From assembly GCF_040797585.1 (NCBI RefSeq), contig NZ_JBFNEO010000016.1:1-24697 (forward strand): a stretch of DNA of 24,697 nucleotides. Direction: 5' to 3'. The DNA comes from Clostridium_Z sp040797585. GTDB lineage: Bacteria > Bacillota > Clostridia > Clostridiales > Clostridiaceae. A model generated the notes under the pieces. The model made no database searches. It was not told the origin of the DNA and worked only from the letters and a program-made list of their open reading frames with translations. Positions 22,665 to 24,697 of the stretch are shown here, piece after piece (the first letter of the stretch is position 1; each line of letters begins with the position of its first letter). A program made the translations under genes and the position numbers.

Positions 22665-22823
22665 TTATGTTAACTTGTCCCTCATTTTCTTGTGAAGTTT
22701 ATTTATTCTATCCTCTGAAAGACCAGTCATAGATATTATCTCTGTAATTCCTATTCCTTTATCTAATAAATCTTTAGCTTTTTCTGCCGCTACTCCATAT
22801 TCACCCTTTTTAAACTGCTTCAT
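22665..22823 (-). CDS. Hypothetical 52-aa helical protein
   Basis: I do not recognise this gene. The product begins MKQFKKGEYGVAAEKAKDLL and continues with a DKGIGITEIISMTGLSEDRI segment, then a basic end. The pattern GITEIISMTGLSEDRI resembles a helix-turn-helix of the kind that recognises DNA, or a short helical bundle, but it is too small to assign. A GGAG site lies 5 nt before the ATG at 22821-22823. It starts 19 nt after the 41-aa gene and both end before one terminator, so they look co-transcribed. The residue composition is like real protein rather than random AT-rich translation. Confidence 0.6.
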   Translation of the reverse strand: MKQFKKGEYGVAAEKAKDLLDKGIGITEIISMTGLSEDRINKLHKKMRDKLT

Positions 22824-22842
22824 TATAGCTCCTATCTCCTTT

Positions 22843-22968
22843 CTATCCTATAGTACTACCTATAGCATTTTTATTCTTATGCTTTTTCATTTCATCCTCA
22901 TGAATCATTTCTGGTTTCTTATATTTGTCTGTTCTCTTCTTAGCCTTTTTATCTTCCCTATGTCCCAT
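22843..22968 (-). CDS. Hypothetical 41-aa lysine-rich protein
   Basis: This gene is not recognised. The 41-aa product starts MGHREDKKAKKRTDKYKKPE, is highly basic and charged in its first 33 residues, and ends in NAIGSTIG. It has no membrane segment and looks unstructured, like small spore or nucleic-acid-associated proteins, but that is only a composition-based remark. AAGGAGTG lies 7 nt before the ATG at 22966-22968, a strong ribosome site. It is the first of two tiny genes that share one terminator. Confidence 0.6.
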   Translation of the reverse strand: MGHREDKKAKKRTDKYKKPEMIHEDEMKKHKNKNAIGSTIG

Positions 22969-23078
22969 TTTCAATCACTCCTTCATTAAATATTATCTCC
23001 AGCTAGGTATTTTATATGCTGGAATGAATTCATGATGTTTCTAATAATTTCTATTATTAATATTAATTAAGGTAATTT

Positions 23079-23107
23079 TTTTGAAACTATATGTAACAAT
23101 TTATAAT
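23079..23107 (+). promoter_or_regulatory. Possible promoter for the DUF975 gene
   Basis: A perfect TATAAT (23102-23107) lies 15 bp after TTGAAA (23081-23086), or 17 bp after the poorer TTTTGA (23079-23084). The leader to the gene would be about 100 nt. The spacing compromise lowers confidence. Confidence 0.4.
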
Positions 23108-23212
23108 AAACTTAGAATTTATTACGAAATAGTTAATGAAATTTTTCAATTTAGTCATATATGGATAAAACATTAAATATATCTATAAATATATAATTTT
23201 TAGGAGGAGTTT

Positions 23213-23965
23213 ATGAATATTTACAATATAAAAAAATCCGCTAGAGAGTCTTTAAAAGGCAATTGGGGACAAGCTGTTTTATGTTGCTTAATCTTTTTCT
23301 TCATAAGCACCGGATTGCCATATATAGGAAAATTCAAAAGTGGAGCCTTTAGCTTTTTATTAACAATTGCATTTTATGTTCTCTTAGGCCCATTAAATGC
23401 AGGATTAAACTATTTCTTTCTTAAACTTAGTAGGAAAGAAGCAGTATACCTTGAGGACTTATTTTATCCTTTTAAAAATTTCTTAAGATACTTTCTTTCT
23501 CATCTTTTAACATCAATTTTTAGTTTTTTATGGTCTATTCCTGCAGCTATAGTTACATTTTTAGCTATAGGAGCATTTTTAGCCAGCTCTTTCAATCCAT
23601 ATGATTCATTCTATTCATTTGAAAGTGCTAATTATATTAATGAAAATTTTATATCTAATCTTATATTATTATTTATAATCCTTATAGTTATTGGAGTATG
23701 TCTTCAAATATTCTTAAATAGATATGCATTGTCGCATTTTATACTACTGGATAATCCTCTTTTGGGGTCTTATGATGCTATAGAAGAAAGCGTAACTATG
23801 ATGAAGGGTTATAAGCTTAAATTATTTCTACTTAATTTATCCTTTATAGGTTGGGGTTTATTATGTATTCTTACTTTAGGTATTGGTTTACTTTGGCTCT
23901 TACCTTATATTTATGCTTCTATAGCTAGTTTCTATGATGAAATAAAGAAAACCTATGACTATTAA
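23213..23965 (+). CDS. DUF975 family integral membrane protein
   Basis: The 250-aa protein matches the DUF975 family: it begins with IKKSARESLKGNWGQAV, has five or six hydrophobic segments and ends with the family pattern KGYKLKLFLLNLSFIGW, LTLGIGLLWLLPYIYAS and FYDEI. The function of the family is unknown. AGGAGGAG lies just before the ATG. It is one of two clear plus-strand genes and is isolated, with a terminator shared with the converging helicase gene. Confidence 0.9.
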   Translation: MNIYNIKKSARESLKGNWGQAVLCCLIFFFISTGLPYIGKFKSGAFSFLLTIAFYVLLGPLNAGLNYFFLKLSRKEAVYLEDLFYPFKNFLRYFLSHLLTSIFSFLWSIPAAIVTFLAIGAFLASSFNPYDSFYSFESANYINENFISNLILLFIILIVIGVCLQIFLNRYALSHFILLDNPLLGSYDAIEESVTMMKGYKLKLFLLNLSFIGWGLLCILTLGIGLLWLLPYIYASIASFYDEIKKTYDY

Positions 23966-23983
23966 AATATTGTTCTAAAGTAA

Positions 23984-24018
23984 AAATGGTAAGTATTATT
24001 TTTTAATACTTACCATTT
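23984..24018 (+). terminator. Bidirectional terminator between DUF975 and helicase genes
   Basis: Perfect 15-bp arms (23984-23998, AAATGGTAAGTATTA, and 24004-24018) surround a 5-T loop. It lies between two converging genes (stops at 23965 and 24038). T-rich flanks on both strands fit use from both sides, although neither tract is a long pure T run. Confidence 0.75.
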
Positions 24019-24037
24019 ATTTAAATCATAAAATTTC

Positions 24038-24697
24038 TTATGTAAGAACCTTATATATAAAGTCTTCTTCTCTTTTATTGAACCTTATGACTTTGTCCTT
24101 AGTTCTTAATATTATATTGGGATAAATATTTAAATAAACCTCTTCATTTAATTTCTTCTTTCTAAACTCATTTTTAAGTTTTAGATTTAAAAGCCTTTCT
24201 TTTTCATTTAATATTTTTATATCCTTTAATTCTTTGAATATCTCCTCTTTTAAAACACTTAGTAGGTTTAGCTTTATCCAGTATACTGTCCTTCTTTCTA
24301 AATCCTTCTTTACGTTATCCATGTGACCTCTTACAACAGGAGTTCTATATAACTCTCCTTGAAGTTTTCTTGTATTTTGGTTCTCATCATAAAACTTTCC
24401 CATAATAAATAAACTTCCATAATCATACTCCGTTCTTATGAGTCTTCCGAAAATTTGTTTTGTGGCTATAGATACCATTGGATAATTAATTTTATTATAA
24501 CATCTCCAGTAATCATCTTTATCTCTCATATTTCTCTCTATTAAGGACTTATAAAAAGGATCACTACTATTTATATTGGGAATCTTATCTAAAATTACAG
24601 TGTTCATACTATCTCCAGGTATATCTATACCTTCAAACATTCCCTTAGAACCTAAAAATACATAGGTATTATCTCTTTTTTTAAGACTATTTATCTC
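24038..24697 (-). CDS. DinG/XPD-type ATP-dependent helicase, C-terminal part (cut by window edge)
   Basis: Only the last 219 codons are in the window; the reading frame is open to the right edge, so there is no start codon here. The visible part has motif V as LGSKGMFEGIDIPGD and motif VI as KQIFGRLIRTEYDYG, the C-terminal lobe of DinG/YoaA-type superfamily 2 helicases that unwind damaged or structured DNA. A charged tail of about 130 residues follows motif VI and ends EEDFIYKVLT. The iron-sulfur cysteines and nucleotide motifs, if present, are outside the window. The exact subfamily is not decided. Confidence 0.85.
   Translation of the reverse strand, partial: EINSLKKRDNTYVFLGSKGMFEGIDIPGDSMNTVILDKIPNINSSDPFYKSLIERNMRDKDDYWRCYNKINYPMVSIATKQIFGRLIRTEYDYGSLFIMGKFYDENQNTRKLQGELYRTPVVRGHMDNVKKDLERRTVYWIKLNLLSVLKEEIFKELKDIKILNEKERLLNLKLKNEFRKKKLNEEVYLNIYPNIILRTKDKVIRFNKREEDFIYKVLT

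Noticed and set aside
22985..23030. Sigma-G or sigma-E promoter for the tiny gene pair
   Set aside because: CATATAA is present on the minus strand but no acceptable -35 element lies at the right distance.

Overview
This is a low-GC, AT-rich window (AGA and ATA are favoured codons, and promoters are TTGAAN/TATAAT-like) from an endospore-forming Firmicute, most likely Clostridium sensu stricto. The evidence is the order of housekeeping genes, which matches the gmk to recG block of Bacillus/Clostridium, together with a SpoVM peptide gene and clostridial-type proteins. Almost everything is on the minus strand; rpmB and a DUF975 gene are the only confident plus-strand genes. I see no tRNA, rRNA, CRISPR array, prophage or intact insertion sequence.

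Layout, read in the minus-strand direction from the right. A truncated DinG-type helicase lies at the right edge (24038-24697) and converges with a DUF975 membrane protein gene (23213-23965). Two tiny genes (41 and 52 codons, 22665-22968) follow, ending in a strong terminator. Then come L-asparaginase (21319-22308), an NCS2 purine permease (19748-21097) with an operator-like inverted repeat over its promoter, and a class I/II aminotransferase (18439-19581) whose ribosome binding site is held in a 13-bp inverted repeat. The conserved core then starts at a good promoter: yicC-remA-gmk-rpoZ-coaBC (15130-18328), closed by a terminator that overlaps the coaBC stop codon. After a 207-nt gap with two adjacent palindromes comes a long, tightly packed operon: priA-def-fmt-zinc peptidase-rsmB-rlmN-stp-prkC-rsgA-rpe-thiN (3286-14922). 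It couples replication restart, formyl-Met start and removal, rRNA methylation, PASTA kinase/phosphatase signalling, ribosome assembly and cofactor supply. A 54-64 codon membrane protein gene and spoVM follow, then rpmB on the opposite strand, then the Asp23-fakA pair, and finally the beginning of recG, cut by the window's left edge.

Most of the window is well-known core genome. The less ordinary material is small and regulatory. Two genes (the small membrane protein ahead of spoVM, and the aminotransferase) have their Shine-Dalgarno sequences buried in long perfect inverted repeats. In the first case the loop also holds a perfect TATAAT, which also reads as a sporulation-type CATATAATA. This suggests that read-through RNA is silent and only RNA started inside the loop is translated. 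Other items are a palindrome pair ahead of priA, a PurR-like site at the permease promoter, and three genes of under 60 codons that are easily missed. I found no convincing undescribed multi-gene system.
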